Origin: Acidimicrobiales bacterium
GTDB lineage: Bacteria > Actinomycetota > Acidimicrobiia > Acidimicrobiales > AC-9
Assembly (NCBI GenBank): GCA_036270875.1
Contig: DATBBR010000024.1
Span: 1 to 64,000, forward strand
Direction of reading: 5' to 3'
Length of the DNA stretch: 64,000 nucleotides
A program made the position numbers and the translations under genes. Below the pieces are notes generated by a model. That model was not told the origin of the DNA. It ran no database searches and saw only the letters and a list, made by a program, of their open reading frames with translations. Shown piece by piece: positions 52,501 to 60,815 of this stretch (the first letter of the stretch is position 1; every line of letters begins with the position of its first letter).

Positions 52501-53085
52501 ATGACGACCGCGACCGACGCTCGGGCTGCGCTCACGGTCCGCCTCAGCAGCGACCTCGACGGCGCCTTTTCGGAGGTGGTGGGCAGCTACCGACAGGCGG
52601 TGTACACGACGGCGCTGCGCATGTCCGGACGGCCGGTCGACGCTGCCGATCTCGCAGCCGAGGCGTTTCTCCGCGCCTATCAGGCCCTGCGCGGGTACCC
52701 GCCCGAGCGAATCCGCGAGCTGCAGCTTCGGCCCTGGCTGGTCACGATCGTGCTGAACCTGTGGCGTAATCAGGTTCGAACCGCCAGCCGCCGGCCCGCC
52801 CAGGTGCCGCTGGACTCGTCTCCCGAGCCCCGGGCCCCCTCGGGTGGGCCCGAGGAACACCTCCGTCGACGTGAGCTGAGGAGCGTCGTCGAGGACCTGC
52901 TGGCCGAGCTACCCGAGACCCAGCGCCTCTCAGTCGTGCTCCGCCACATCGTCGGCCTTTCGTTCTCGGAGACGGCGGCGGTCCTCGGATGTCCCGAAGG
53001 CACCGCCAAGTCCCACGTCTCGCGCGGATTGGCGCGCCTACGCGTGCTGATCGCCGATACCAACCTGGAGGAGGAGCTCACGTGA
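52501..53085 (+). CDS. ECF sigma factor at the head of an Ogt/Ada operon
   Basis: The 194-residue sigma factor starts at ATG 52501. Region 2 (about 20-85) includes YRQAVYTTALRMSGRPVDAADLAAEAFLRAYQALRG and LRPWLVTIVLNLWRNQVR. Region 4 (about 130-185) includes LPETQRLSVVLRHIVGLSFSETAAVLGCPEGTAKSHVSRGLARLRVL. There is no C-terminal extension and no anti-sigma gene nearby. The stop overlaps the next gene (GTGA), so it is coupled to an alkyltransferase, suggesting its activity is tied to DNA methylation damage. Confidence 0.92.
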   Translation: MTTATDARAALTVRLSSDLDGAFSEVVGSYRQAVYTTALRMSGRPVDAADLAAEAFLRAYQALRGYPPERIRELQLRPWLVTIVLNLWRNQVRTASRRPAQVPLDSSPEPRAPSGGPEEHLRRRELRSVVEDLLAELPETQRLSVVLRHIVGLSFSETAAVLGCPEGTAKSHVSRGLARLRVLIADTNLEEELT

Positions 53086-53900
53086 GCAGCCCCCGCGACC
53101 TCGGGCCGTTTCGCCCTACCCATGACATCGACGTCGACGACGATCCCTTGACCCGGGTACTGGGGGAGCTGGTCGCCGAGCCGCCCGACGACTTCGACGC
53201 CCGCGTGATCGCCCGCTACGTGCTCTCTCCCGGCCCGCTGGGGGGCGTGTTCGTGGCCTTCACCGACCGTGGCATCAGCTACGTGCGCCCCGCCGCCCAG
53301 GTCGAGGAGAACATGGACCGGTTCGCAGAGGACTTTCGTGAGCGCTTCGGCCGGCCGATCGAGCGGGCAAATCGGCCGCCCGCCGGCCTCGTGCCCGCCC
53401 TCCGCAGCGGACGAGCCGCCGACCTCGCGTTCGACCTGCGGGGGCTGAGCGAGTTCGAGGAGGCCGTGCTGCGCAAGGCGCTTGAGATCCCTCGGGGAGA
53501 GACCCGCCCCTACGGCTGGATCGCCCGTGAGATCGGCCGGCCGAAGGCCGTGCGGGCCACCGGATCAGCTCTCGGTCACAATCCCGTGCCCATCCTCATT
53601 CCGTGCCACCGCGTCGTGCGCAGCGACGGCCAGATCGGCAACTATGCCCTGGGGCCGGCGATGAAGCACGAGCTGCTCAGTGCCGAGGACGTGGACCTCG
53701 AGGAGGCAGGCCGCTTGGCCGATGCCGGCATCCACTACCTGGGCAGCGACACGACCGGCGTCGTCTGCTACCCGAGCTGTCATCACGCTCGGCGCATCGA
53801 CCCGTCCCACCGTGTCGGCTTCCGCACCCTGGACCGAGCGATGGACGCCGGCTACCGGCCCTGCCGGGACTGCCGGCCCGCGCTCGCCTCCTCGGCATGA
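53082..53900 (+). CDS. Ogt-type alkyltransferase with C-terminal Ada zinc domain
   Basis: The 272-residue protein starts at GTG 53082. Residues 1-50 are an acidic unassigned extension. Residues 52-200 form an O6-methylguanine methyltransferase with RPYGWIAREIGRP, the active-site IPCHRVV (Cys175) and GNYALGPAMKHELL. Residues 218-268 match the C-terminal half of the Ada phosphotriester-repair domain: GSDTTGVVCYPSCHHARR and GYRPCRDCRPA, with Cys229, Cys233, Cys261 and Cys264 as zinc ligands. Ada normally has the zinc domain first and an AraC HTH between; here the order is inverted and the HTH is missing. Confidence 0.9.
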   Translation: MSSPRDLGPFRPTHDIDVDDDPLTRVLGELVAEPPDDFDARVIARYVLSPGPLGGVFVAFTDRGISYVRPAAQVEENMDRFAEDFRERFGRPIERANRPPAGLVPALRSGRAADLAFDLRGLSEFEEAVLRKALEIPRGETRPYGWIAREIGRPKAVRATGSALGHNPVPILIPCHRVVRSDGQIGNYALGPAMKHELLSAEDVDLEEAGRLADAGIHYLGSDTTGVVCYPSCHHARRIDPSHRVGFRTLDRAMDAGYRPCRDCRPALASSA

Positions 53901-54643
53901 CGTCGGCGGCGAAGGCGCAGACGACACAGCCCGGCGCCGTGCGCCGGCGCGTCGAGGCGTGCGACTGGGACGCTGTCGCCGCGGGGCTGGATCGGGACGG
54001 CTACGCCGTGACGACGACCGCCGTGCTGAGCCGCGCCGAGTGCAAGTGGCTACGCGACCAGTTCCAAGAGGACGCCACATTTCGCTCCACCATCGACATG
54101 GCACGCTATCGCTTCGGAGAAGGACGCTACCGCTACTACGCCTACCCGCTGCCGGCGACAGTGGCGGAGCTCCGCGACGCCGCGTATCCACCTCTGGCGG
54201 CGCTCGCCAACACCTGGGCGACGCGCCTCGGCGAGGCCCCGAGCCATCCGCCCCACCTTCAGCAGCTCGTCGACGTGTGTCGGGCCGCCGGACAGACCAA
54301 GCCGACACCGCTGATCCTGCGCTACGAACGCGGGGGGTACAACAACCTCCATCAGGACCTGTACGGCGACGTGGCCTTTCCGTTGCAGCTCACGGTCGCC
54401 CTGACCGAGCCGGGGGTGGACTTCACCGGCGGCGAGAACCTTTTTGTCGAGCAGCGTCCGCGCGCTCAGTCGCGCGGCACGTCGGTCGCGGTCCCGCTGG
54501 GCCACGCTGTGATCTTCCCGACCCGCTACCGGCCCGTCGCCGGAAGCCGCCACCACTACCGCGCCCTCATGCGGCACGGGATCAGCACGGTGACGTCCGG
54601 CGTCCGCTTCACCCTGGGTGTCATCTTCCACGAGGCGCGCTAG
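53897..54643 (+). CDS. 2OG-Fe(II) oxygenase in the Ogt/Ada operon
   Basis: The 248-residue protein starts at ATG 53897, overlapping the alkyltransferase stop by ATGA. It has the double-stranded beta-helix Fe/2-oxoglutarate motif HQDLYGD (His152, Asp154), the distal His227 in MRHGIS and Arg237 in SGVRFTLGVIFHEAR for 2-oxoglutarate. It resembles the 2OG oxygenases found beside ada genes more than canonical AlkB, whose nucleotide-recognition lid I do not see. A direct demethylation role or a protein-hydroxylase role are both possible. It is the last gene of the operon. Confidence 0.9.
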   Translation: MTSAAKAQTTQPGAVRRRVEACDWDAVAAGLDRDGYAVTTTAVLSRAECKWLRDQFQEDATFRSTIDMARYRFGEGRYRYYAYPLPATVAELRDAAYPPLAALANTWATRLGEAPSHPPHLQQLVDVCRAAGQTKPTPLILRYERGGYNNLHQDLYGDVAFPLQLTVALTEPGVDFTGGENLFVEQRPRAQSRGTSVAVPLGHAVIFPTRYRPVAGSRHHYRALMRHGISTVTSGVRFTLGVIFHEAR

Positions 54644-55368
54644 AAGCGGCCCCGCAGGTCGGCATAGACAACGGCGATGCCGATGAACACAAGGATGACG
54701 GCGAGCCACGAGTACTCCACGACGGTACGGCTGGCGAAGAGGGCGAGCACCGTCGACCCGATGAAGGCCGCCGGCACCAACGCTGCCCGCCAGCTCAACA
54801 TGTGGACAAGGCGGGGATCGGTGGAGGATTCGACGAACCCACGCAGTACAGCGGTGAACCAGACCAGGGCGAAGGTCAGGCTCACCGCCGCCAAGCTGGC
54901 GCCGTAAAGGATCACCGCCGTGCGGTTGTCCCGGTACTCACCGAACAGGTTGGCAGAGAACGGCAGGAACGAGAGCGAGAACAGGAACACGAGATTGGCG
55001 TAGGCCAGCCATCGGTCGTGCCCCGACAGATGGTGGAACGCCCGATGGTGAATGACCCAGAACTGGCCGATGATGGCGAAGGAGATGCCGTAGACCACGA
55101 ACTGGTGGGCATCGTGGCCGAGGGCGTTGGCGAGCTGCGACGCCGAGAAGCCGTTGTCGACCTTGGGCACCCGCAGCTGGAACGCAAGCAGGGTGATGGC
55201 GATGGCGAAGACGCCGTCGGAGAAGCTCACCAACCGCGCCACGCTCGGGCTGTCGTCGGGTGCGGCGCCCCGCTTGCTGATGAACCGCCCGATCCCCAGG
55301 GCCTGGCGGCCATGGCCGGTGGCCTCGCCCGGGGGCTGCGATGTTTGCTGGGGCTCTGTCCCGCTCAT
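54640..55368 (-). CDS. TMEM175-family potassium channel-like protein
   Basis: The 242-residue protein has six hydrophobic segments and the family's TM1 signature VSFSDGVFAIAITLLAF (about residues 47-63). Prokaryotic TMEM175 proteins form tetrameric K+-permeable channels. The N-terminal 40 residues are hydrophilic. It converges on the oxygenase gene with 4 bp of overlap and is divergent from the ABC exporter genes; the two starts are 45 bp apart. Confidence 0.85.
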   Translation of the reverse strand: MSGTEPQQTSQPPGEATGHGRQALGIGRFISKRGAAPDDSPSVARLVSFSDGVFAIAITLLAFQLRVPKVDNGFSASQLANALGHDAHQFVVYGISFAIIGQFWVIHHRAFHHLSGHDRWLAYANLVFLFSLSFLPFSANLFGEYRDNRTAVILYGASLAAVSLTFALVWFTAVLRGFVESSTDPRLVHMLSWRAALVPAAFIGSTVLALFASRTVVEYSWLAVILVFIGIAVVYADLRGRF

Positions 55369-55412
55369 TATTCCTCGCCGGCTCCCCGTCCCCGCCTGAC
55401 AGAGTGGAAGGC

Positions 55413-56351
55413 GTGGACACGGTGCTGGACGCCCATCAGCTTGTCAAGCGCTTCAAGGGCGTCCGCGCCGTGGACGGGGTGGACCTGGTCGTGCGTCCGG
55501 GCGAGCGGGTCAGTCTTCTCGGCCCCAACGGTGCCGGCAAGACCACGACCCTGCTGATGATGCTGGGCGCCATCCTCCCCGACTCCGGCTCGGTGAGAAT
55601 CGCCGGCCATCCCCTCCCGAGGGAGCGGAGCCAGGCCATGGGCGAGGTCGGCTTCGCCGCCGGCTATCTGCCCTTGCCGGAGCGACTCCGGGTACGGGAG
55701 TTCCTCCACATGTTCGGCCAGCTCTACGGGGTCCGGGACCTGCGGGAGCGCATCACCATGGCCCTCGAGCGGTTCGGTATCGGCCATCTGGCCGGGCGCT
55801 TGGGCACGGAGCTGTCGTCCGGGCAGCGCACTCTGGTCGGCGTGGTGAAGGCCACCCTCCACCGGCCCCGCCTGCTGGTGCTGGACGAGCCCACGGCGTC
55901 GCTGGACCCCGACGTGGCCCGGCGAGTCCGGGTGGGGCTGACCGAGCTGTGCGACACCGAGGGCACGGCCCTGCTCCTCACCAGCCACAACATGGCCGAG
56001 GTCGAGCGGCTCTGCGAGCGGGTGGTCTTCATGGCGGCGGGTCGGGTGGTGGCTGACGGTCGGCCCTCATCGGTGGCGAGTCGCTTCGGCCGGCGCGACC
56101 TCGAGGGCGTCTTCCTTCACCTGGCGACGGGGGGGCCGGCAGGTGACCCCGTCGAGGCGGCCCGCCCGGCAGGGCAGCCCGACAGCACAGCCGGCCCGGG
56201 AGGCGGGCCCGAGAGCGCAGCCGGCCCGGGAGACGGGCCCGAGAACGCAGCCGGACCGGGAGGCCGGATCGACAACGCAGCCGGACCGGGAGGCCGGCCC
56301 GACGAACACGAGCGCCCGGTCGGCGCCCAGCAGACGGACGGGCCGGCATGA
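55413..56351 (+). CDS. ABC exporter ATP-binding protein with repeated C-terminal tail
   Basis: The 312-residue ATPase starts at GTG 55413 with GGAAGG upstream. Walker A is GPNGAGKTTT, the signature is degenerate (LSSGQRT) and Walker B is LLVLDEPTASLDP, followed by the H-loop TSHNMAEVERL. The last 70 residues contain four decapeptide repeats of AGPGxxxENA type. The gene overlaps the permease gene by ATGA. Together they form a two-component ABC-2 exporter of unknown substrate, of the drug or lipid type. Confidence 0.92.
   Translation: MDTVLDAHQLVKRFKGVRAVDGVDLVVRPGERVSLLGPNGAGKTTTLLMMLGAILPDSGSVRIAGHPLPRERSQAMGEVGFAAGYLPLPERLRVREFLHMFGQLYGVRDLRERITMALERFGIGHLAGRLGTELSSGQRTLVGVVKATLHRPRLLVLDEPTASLDPDVARRVRVGLTELCDTEGTALLLTSHNMAEVERLCERVVFMAAGRVVADGRPSSVASRFGRRDLEGVFLHLATGGPAGDPVEAARPAGQPDSTAGPGGGPESAAGPGDGPENAAGPGGRIDNAAGPGGRPDEHERPVGAQQTDGPA
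56190..56309 (+). repeat. Four 30-bp tandem repeats coding for AGPGGxPENA-type decapeptides
   Basis: Units start at 56190, 56220, 56250 and 56280. They encode AGPGGGPESA, AGPGDGPENA, AGPGGRIDNA and AGPGGRPDEH. The repeats are in frame with the ABC ATPase and lie in its C-terminal tail. They are probably length-variable between strains. Confidence 0.85.
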
Positions 56352-57145
56352 CCGGCTCGAGCTGGCTGCGGATCCGAGCCGTGGCCCGGCGCCACGCCTA
56401 CGTCCTGCTGCGCAGTCCCCATCGGCTGTTCGACGTGGTGCTGTGGCCGCTGGTCGATGTCCTGTTGTTCGGCTCCCTCGGCGTGTTCGTGGCCCGGCAG
56501 GGCACTGGCGGGGCAGTGGCGTTCGGCTACCTGCTATCGGGCATCGTCCTCTGGCACGTCGTCTACCAGGCCCAGATCGCCCTCTCGACGGGGTTCCTGG
56601 AGGAGACGTGGTCACGCAACCTGCTGAACCTGATGGTCTCGCCGCTGCGGGAGGTCGAGTACGCCTGCGGTGTGGCCCTGTTCGGCATGGTCAAGCTCGT
56701 CATGGGGGTGGGCGTCGTCGCCCTTGCCGCCCTCGGCTTCTACGCCTTCAACGTCGGCCGGCTCGGCGTCGGCCTGATCCCGATCATCGCCCTCCTGCTC
56801 GTCGTGGGCTGGGTGATCGCCCTGTTCGTCATCGCCCTGGTCCTGCGCTTCGGCACCGGGGCGGAGGCCCTGGCCTGGGGCATCCTGTTCGTGGTGATGC
56901 CCCTGTCGGGTGTGTTCTACCCGGTGGCGGCGCTGCCGTGGTTCCTCCGCCCCCTGGCCGTCACCCTGCCGACGACACACGCCTTCGCCGCCGGACGCAG
57001 CCTCATCGACGGCCACGGCATGCAATGGGGCCAGCTGGGCCTGGCGACCGCGTCGACCGTGGTGGCCGCCCTGGCCGCGCTGGGCTTCCTCGTGCTGATG
57101 CTCGCCACGTTCCGACGTCGGGGGTTCGTCACCCGGTACTCCTGA
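56348..57145 (+). CDS. ABC-2 type exporter permease
   Basis: The 265-residue integral membrane protein has about six hydrophobic segments, starting with HRLFDVVLWPLVDVLLFGSLGVFVA, then GAVAFGYLLSGIVLWHVVYQAQIALSTGFLEE, NLLNLMVSPLREVEYACG and LAWGILFVVMPLSGVFYPVAALPWFLRPLAVTLPTTHAFAAGRSLIDG. The EVE-type coupling segment and late PxxxF motif fit the ABC-2 family. It is coupled to the ATPase gene by ATGA. Confidence 0.92.
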   Translation: MTGSSWLRIRAVARRHAYVLLRSPHRLFDVVLWPLVDVLLFGSLGVFVARQGTGGAVAFGYLLSGIVLWHVVYQAQIALSTGFLEETWSRNLLNLMVSPLREVEYACGVALFGMVKLVMGVGVVALAALGFYAFNVGRLGVGLIPIIALLLVVGWVIALFVIALVLRFGTGAEALAWGILFVVMPLSGVFYPVAALPWFLRPLAVTLPTTHAFAAGRSLIDGHGMQWGQLGLATASTVVAALAALGFLVLMLATFRRRGFVTRYS

Positions 57146-57225
57146 CGAGGGAGCCCGAGTCCGGGTCCCCGGTCGCCTGGTCGAGCGCTCCGAGCGCGTG
57201 GCATGCTCCTGGGTCACACTGAGGG

Positions 57226-57270
57226 GCCCGATGCTGGAGCGCCCGATGCTGGAGTGCCCGATGCTGGAGA
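57226..57270 (+). repeat. Three 15-bp tandem repeats before the PBP gene
   Basis: GCCCGATGCTGGAGC repeats three times with changes only at the last base. The repeats end 31 bp before the likely start at 57302. If translation began further upstream they would encode PDAGx pentapeptides, which would be odd in front of a membrane anchor. Confidence 0.7.
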
Positions 57271-57301
57271 GGCGGTCCTCTCAGTTACCGTGAACCCGTC
57301 A

Positions 57302-59458
57302 ATGGACAAACTGCGACACTTCGTGATCACCTTCGTGGCCGCTGGGACCGCGCTGGCGCTGGGGACGTTGTTGCTCGTGCCGGTTGTCCGACTGTCCGTC
57401 GGAGCCACCCACAACGCCGCCGTGGCCGAGCCACTCCAGCTCAGGCCCCTCAACGTGCCGTCGAAGGTCTACGACACCAACGGCGACCTGCTGGCGGTGC
57501 TTCAGGACGCGGACTACCGGAACCCGGTCAAGCTGGCCCAGGTTCCCCCGACGGTCGTCAACGCGGTGCTGGACGCCGAGGACGCCTCCTTCTACCGACA
57601 CGGCGCCCTCGACTTCCGCTCCATCCTCCGGGCCTTCACGAGCGACGTCAACGGCGGGGGCCTGCAGGGCGGCTCCACGATCACCCAGCAGCTGGTGAAG
57701 AACGCCGTGCTCAACTCGGAGCGGAGCGTCAACCGCAAGCTGCGCGAGGCGGTGCTCGCCTACCGCCTCGAGCAGCAGATGTCCAAGGACCAGATCCTCG
57801 AGCGCTACCTCAACACGGTGTACCTCGGCAACGGCGCCTACGGAGTCCAGGCCGCGGCCCAGACCTACTTCGGACGTGATGTGAGCGCGCTCGACTCGGG
57901 CCAAGCGGCGCTGCTAGCCGGCGTCATCCGCAATCCCGTCGGCTACGACCCGCTCCGTCACCCGGTGGCGGCGACCCAACGTCGCAACCAGATCCTCGAA
58001 GGAATGGTGGCCAACGGGCACCTCACAAGCGCCCAGGCCGATCAGTACAAGACGACACCGGTGCCCTCGACGGTCAATCAGCCCGCCAACCAGCAGGACA
58101 GCCCCTTCGTGGCCGAGGTCAAGGCCTCCCTGTTGGACGTGACCGACCATCGCTTCGACTTCCTCGGCTCGAGCCCCTCGGAGCGCCTGAACAGCCTCAA
58201 CAAGGGTGGCCTGAACATCACCACGACGCTGGATCCCACGATGCAGCGCAACGCCGAAGCGGCGGTGGCGGCCCGGCTGCCGGACACGGGCGGGAAGTTC
58301 ACTTCGGCCGTGGTGTCGATGGATCCGGCCACCGGTTACGTGCGGGCGCTCGTCTCGGGCAACCCCGCCTCCAACCATGGCTATGACGTGGCCACGGGCC
58401 GCGGCGGCTCGGGACGCCAACCCGGCTCCTCGTTCAAACCCTTCGTTCTCATGGCCGCCTTCGAAAACGGCTACAGCCCCAACGACAGCATCGACGGCAC
58501 CTCGCCCTGCACCATCCAGTACCCCGGCTCCGGCCCGTACGTGGCCAACAACGCCGAGCCCGGGGGTGGGGTGATGAACCTCTGGGACGCCACGGCCAAC
58601 TCGGTCAACTGCGCCTTCATCCGCCTGGGCGTGGACGTGGGCCTGCCCAAGGTTGTCGACATGGCCCACCGCATGGGCATCCCGGCCAAGGTCCGGCTGG
58701 CGGCCAGCCCTTCCCTCAGCATCGGCACCTACGAGGTCACCCCTCTCGAGATGGCCTCGGCCTACTCCACCCTCGCCGCCGATGGCGTGCACCACACGCC
58801 GAGCTTCATCGAGAAGGTGACCGACTCGTCGAACAACGTCGACTTCTCCGGGGCGGACAAGGGTGACCGGGTCGTCTCGGCCCAGGCGACCAGGGTGGTC
58901 ACCCAGGCGTTGCAGGGCGTGGTCCAGCGGGGAACCGGTACGGCGGCGGCGCTGTCGGACCGGCCGGTGGCCGGCAAGACGGGTACGACCGACAGCCTGA
59001 CCAACGCCTGGTTCGTGGGCTACACCCCCCAGCTCGTGACGGCGGTGTGGATGGGTTCGCCCGCGGGCTTGGTGCCCATGTACGGGGTCGGGGGCGTCGA
59101 TGTGTTCGGCGGTACCTATCCGGCGCGCATCTTTCACGACTTCATGTCCAGCACCCTCTCGGGCCAGCCGGTGGAGAGCTTCACGGCTCCCGACCCGAGC
59201 CAGATCGGCTCCGGGCGCTTCCTGATCGCCCAGGACTCCCCGGGCGCCATCACGAGCCCGCTGCCTCCGCCGCCTCCGCCGCCGCCGGGGCTGCCGCTCC
59301 CGCCGGGACTGCTTCCTCCGGCCACGCCGACGACCCGGCCGCCCTCCACGAGTCCGCCGACGACGGCCGCACCGCCTCCACCGCCGCCAACCCAGCCCCC
59401 GACGACCCAACCACCCCCGACCACGACGAGCACGACCACCACGACGACGAGTCCCTGA
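57302..59458 (+). CDS. Class A penicillin-binding protein (transglycosylase/transpeptidase)
   Basis: The 718-residue protein starts at ATG 57302, followed by a membrane anchor (FVITFVAAGTALALGTLLLVPVV). The GT51 domain has LDAEDASFYRHGALDFRSILRAF with its catalytic Glu, then GGSTITQQLVKN and LERYLNTVYLGNGAYGVQAAA. The transpeptidase has PGSSFKPFVL (Ser), SVN in TANSVNCAF and KTGT in AGKTGTT. The C terminus is a Pro/Thr-rich tail of about 65 residues. It polymerises and crosslinks peptidoglycan at the outer face of the membrane. Confidence 0.95.
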   Translation: MDKLRHFVITFVAAGTALALGTLLLVPVVRLSVGATHNAAVAEPLQLRPLNVPSKVYDTNGDLLAVLQDADYRNPVKLAQVPPTVVNAVLDAEDASFYRHGALDFRSILRAFTSDVNGGGLQGGSTITQQLVKNAVLNSERSVNRKLREAVLAYRLEQQMSKDQILERYLNTVYLGNGAYGVQAAAQTYFGRDVSALDSGQAALLAGVIRNPVGYDPLRHPVAATQRRNQILEGMVANGHLTSAQADQYKTTPVPSTVNQPANQQDSPFVAEVKASLLDVTDHRFDFLGSSPSERLNSLNKGGLNITTTLDPTMQRNAEAAVAARLPDTGGKFTSAVVSMDPATGYVRALVSGNPASNHGYDVATGRGGSGRQPGSSFKPFVLMAAFENGYSPNDSIDGTSPCTIQYPGSGPYVANNAEPGGGVMNLWDATANSVNCAFIRLGVDVGLPKVVDMAHRMGIPAKVRLAASPSLSIGTYEVTPLEMASAYSTLAADGVHHTPSFIEKVTDSSNNVDFSGADKGDRVVSAQATRVVTQALQGVVQRGTGTAAALSDRPVAGKTGTTDSLTNAWFVGYTPQLVTAVWMGSPAGLVPMYGVGGVDVFGGTYPARIFHDFMSSTLSGQPVESFTAPDPSQIGSGRFLIAQDSPGAITSPLPPPPPPPPGLPLPPGLLPPATPTTRPPSTSPPTTAAPPPPPPTQPPTTQPPPTTTSTTTTTTSP

Positions 59459-59462
59459 CGCG

Positions 59463-60176
59463 GTGGCTCCCCTCGACATCCTTCTGGAGGTTCAGGAGCG
59501 GGACACCACACTCGACCAGCTGGCGCACCGACGGGCCACGCTTCCGGCCCGAGCCGAGCTGGCGGCGGTCGAGAGTCATCTGGCCGACCTGGGCGACCGC
59601 AGCGCTCGGGCCGAGGCTGACCGGCGTGCCCTGTCCGAGCGCCAGGGGCGCCTCGAGTCCGACATCGCCGCCGTGGCCCGACGCATCCACGAGGTGGAGG
59701 GTCGGATGTACTCGGGCGAGGTGTCGGCGTCGAGAGAGCTGATGGCCATGTCGGAGGAGGTGGAGTCGCTCAACCGCCGTCGGCGGGAGCTCGAGGAGAT
59801 GGCCTTCGAGGCCATGGCGGCAGGCGAGCCCATCGACGCCCAGCTGGCCCGGCTCGCCAACGAGCGCGTGGCGGCCGAGACCGACGCCGAGCGGCTGCTG
59901 GGGGTGATCCGCGAGGCCGAGGCCGAGATCGACGCCGAGGTGGCAGCAGAGACGGAGGCCCGCACGGCGCTGGCGGCCAAGCTGCCCCAGGAGCTCACCC
60001 AACGCTACGAGCGCCTGAGGGTCCGGCTGGGAGGCATCGGAGCAGCGCGTCTGGAGCACGGCTCGTGCGGCGGTTGCCACCTCGCCCTGCCCGCCGTGGA
60101 GCTCGATCACATCCGCCGCGCGCCCCCGGAGGCAGTCATCACCTGTGAGCAGTGTGGGCGCATCCTCGTCCGCTGA
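59463..60176 (+). CDS. C4-type zinc-ribbon coiled-coil protein (DUF164/zf-RING_7)
   Basis: The 237-residue protein starts at GTG 59463, 5 bp after the PBP stop. Residues 5-185 form a long coiled coil (RAELAAVESHLADLGDRSARAEADRRALSERQGRLES and similar). The C-terminal zinc ribbon has HGSCGGCHLALP and ITCEQCGRILV, two CxxC pairs. The family occurs widely in bacteria; nucleic-acid binding is usually assumed. It is followed by a histidine phosphatase gene, a pairing seen in other actinobacteria. Confidence 0.9.
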   Translation: MAPLDILLEVQERDTTLDQLAHRRATLPARAELAAVESHLADLGDRSARAEADRRALSERQGRLESDIAAVARRIHEVEGRMYSGEVSASRELMAMSEEVESLNRRRRELEEMAFEAMAAGEPIDAQLARLANERVAAETDAERLLGVIREAEAEIDAEVAAETEARTALAAKLPQELTQRYERLRVRLGGIGAARLEHGSCGGCHLALPAVELDHIRRAPPEAVITCEQCGRILVR

Positions 60177-60194
60177 GCAGCTGGCGCACCGAAC

Positions 60195-60815
60195 ATGATC
60201 GTGTTGATCCGCCACGGTCAGACTGCGGCCAACGCCGCAGGCCTGCTGCTCGGCCGGGCCGACCCGCCGCTCACAGATCTGGGTCGGCGCCAGGCCGCAG
60301 CGTCGGCACGGATGGTCGGCGAGGTGACGCGGGTGGTGACCAGTCCGTTACGACGCGCTCGCGAGACGGCGGCGGCCTTCGGGGCCCGGGTGCCCCTAGA
60401 CGTCGACGACCGCTGGACCGAGCTCGACTACGGCGCCTTCGAGGGGCGGCCGTTCGGCGAGGTGCCCGGCGACACGTGGCAGCGGTGGCGACATGACGCC
60501 TCGTTCTCGCCGCCAGGGGGCGAGTCGTTGGCAGCGCTCGGTGTGAGGGTGCGGGACGCGTGCGAGCATCTTGCCCACCAGGAGAGCGAGGGCGACGTCG
60601 CCGTGGTCAGTCACGTGTCGCCCATCAAGGCTGCCATCGCTTGGGCACTCGCGGTCGGTGACACGGTCGCCTGGCGCATGTTCCTCGACGTGGCCGCGAT
60701 CTCCCGGGTGGCGATCGGGCCCAACGGACCGTCGCTTCGGAGCTACAACGAGACGCACCACCTCGTGTCGCTGGACAAGGTCAACGGCGATCGTTCCGAG
60801 GCGGAGCCAGGTTGA
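60195..60815 (+). CDS. Histidine phosphatase family protein
   Basis: The 206-residue protein starts with MIVLIRHGQTAANAAGLLLGRADPPLTDLG; His7 in RHGQ is the phospho-acceptor. The second catalytic His is in VAVVSHVSPIKAAIAWAL near residue 140, and WTELDYGAFEGRPF carries the Glu-containing segment. It may act as a phosphoglycerate mutase-like phosphatase or as a CobC-type alpha-ribazole phosphatase; the substrate is undetermined. It overlaps the convergent DUF4436 gene by 35 bp. Confidence 0.9.
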   Translation: MIVLIRHGQTAANAAGLLLGRADPPLTDLGRRQAAASARMVGEVTRVVTSPLRRARETAAAFGARVPLDVDDRWTELDYGAFEGRPFGEVPGDTWQRWRHDASFSPPGGESLAALGVRVRDACEHLAHQESEGDVAVVSHVSPIKAAIAWALAVGDTVAWRMFLDVAAISRVAIGPNGPSLRSYNETHHLVSLDKVNGDRSEAEPG

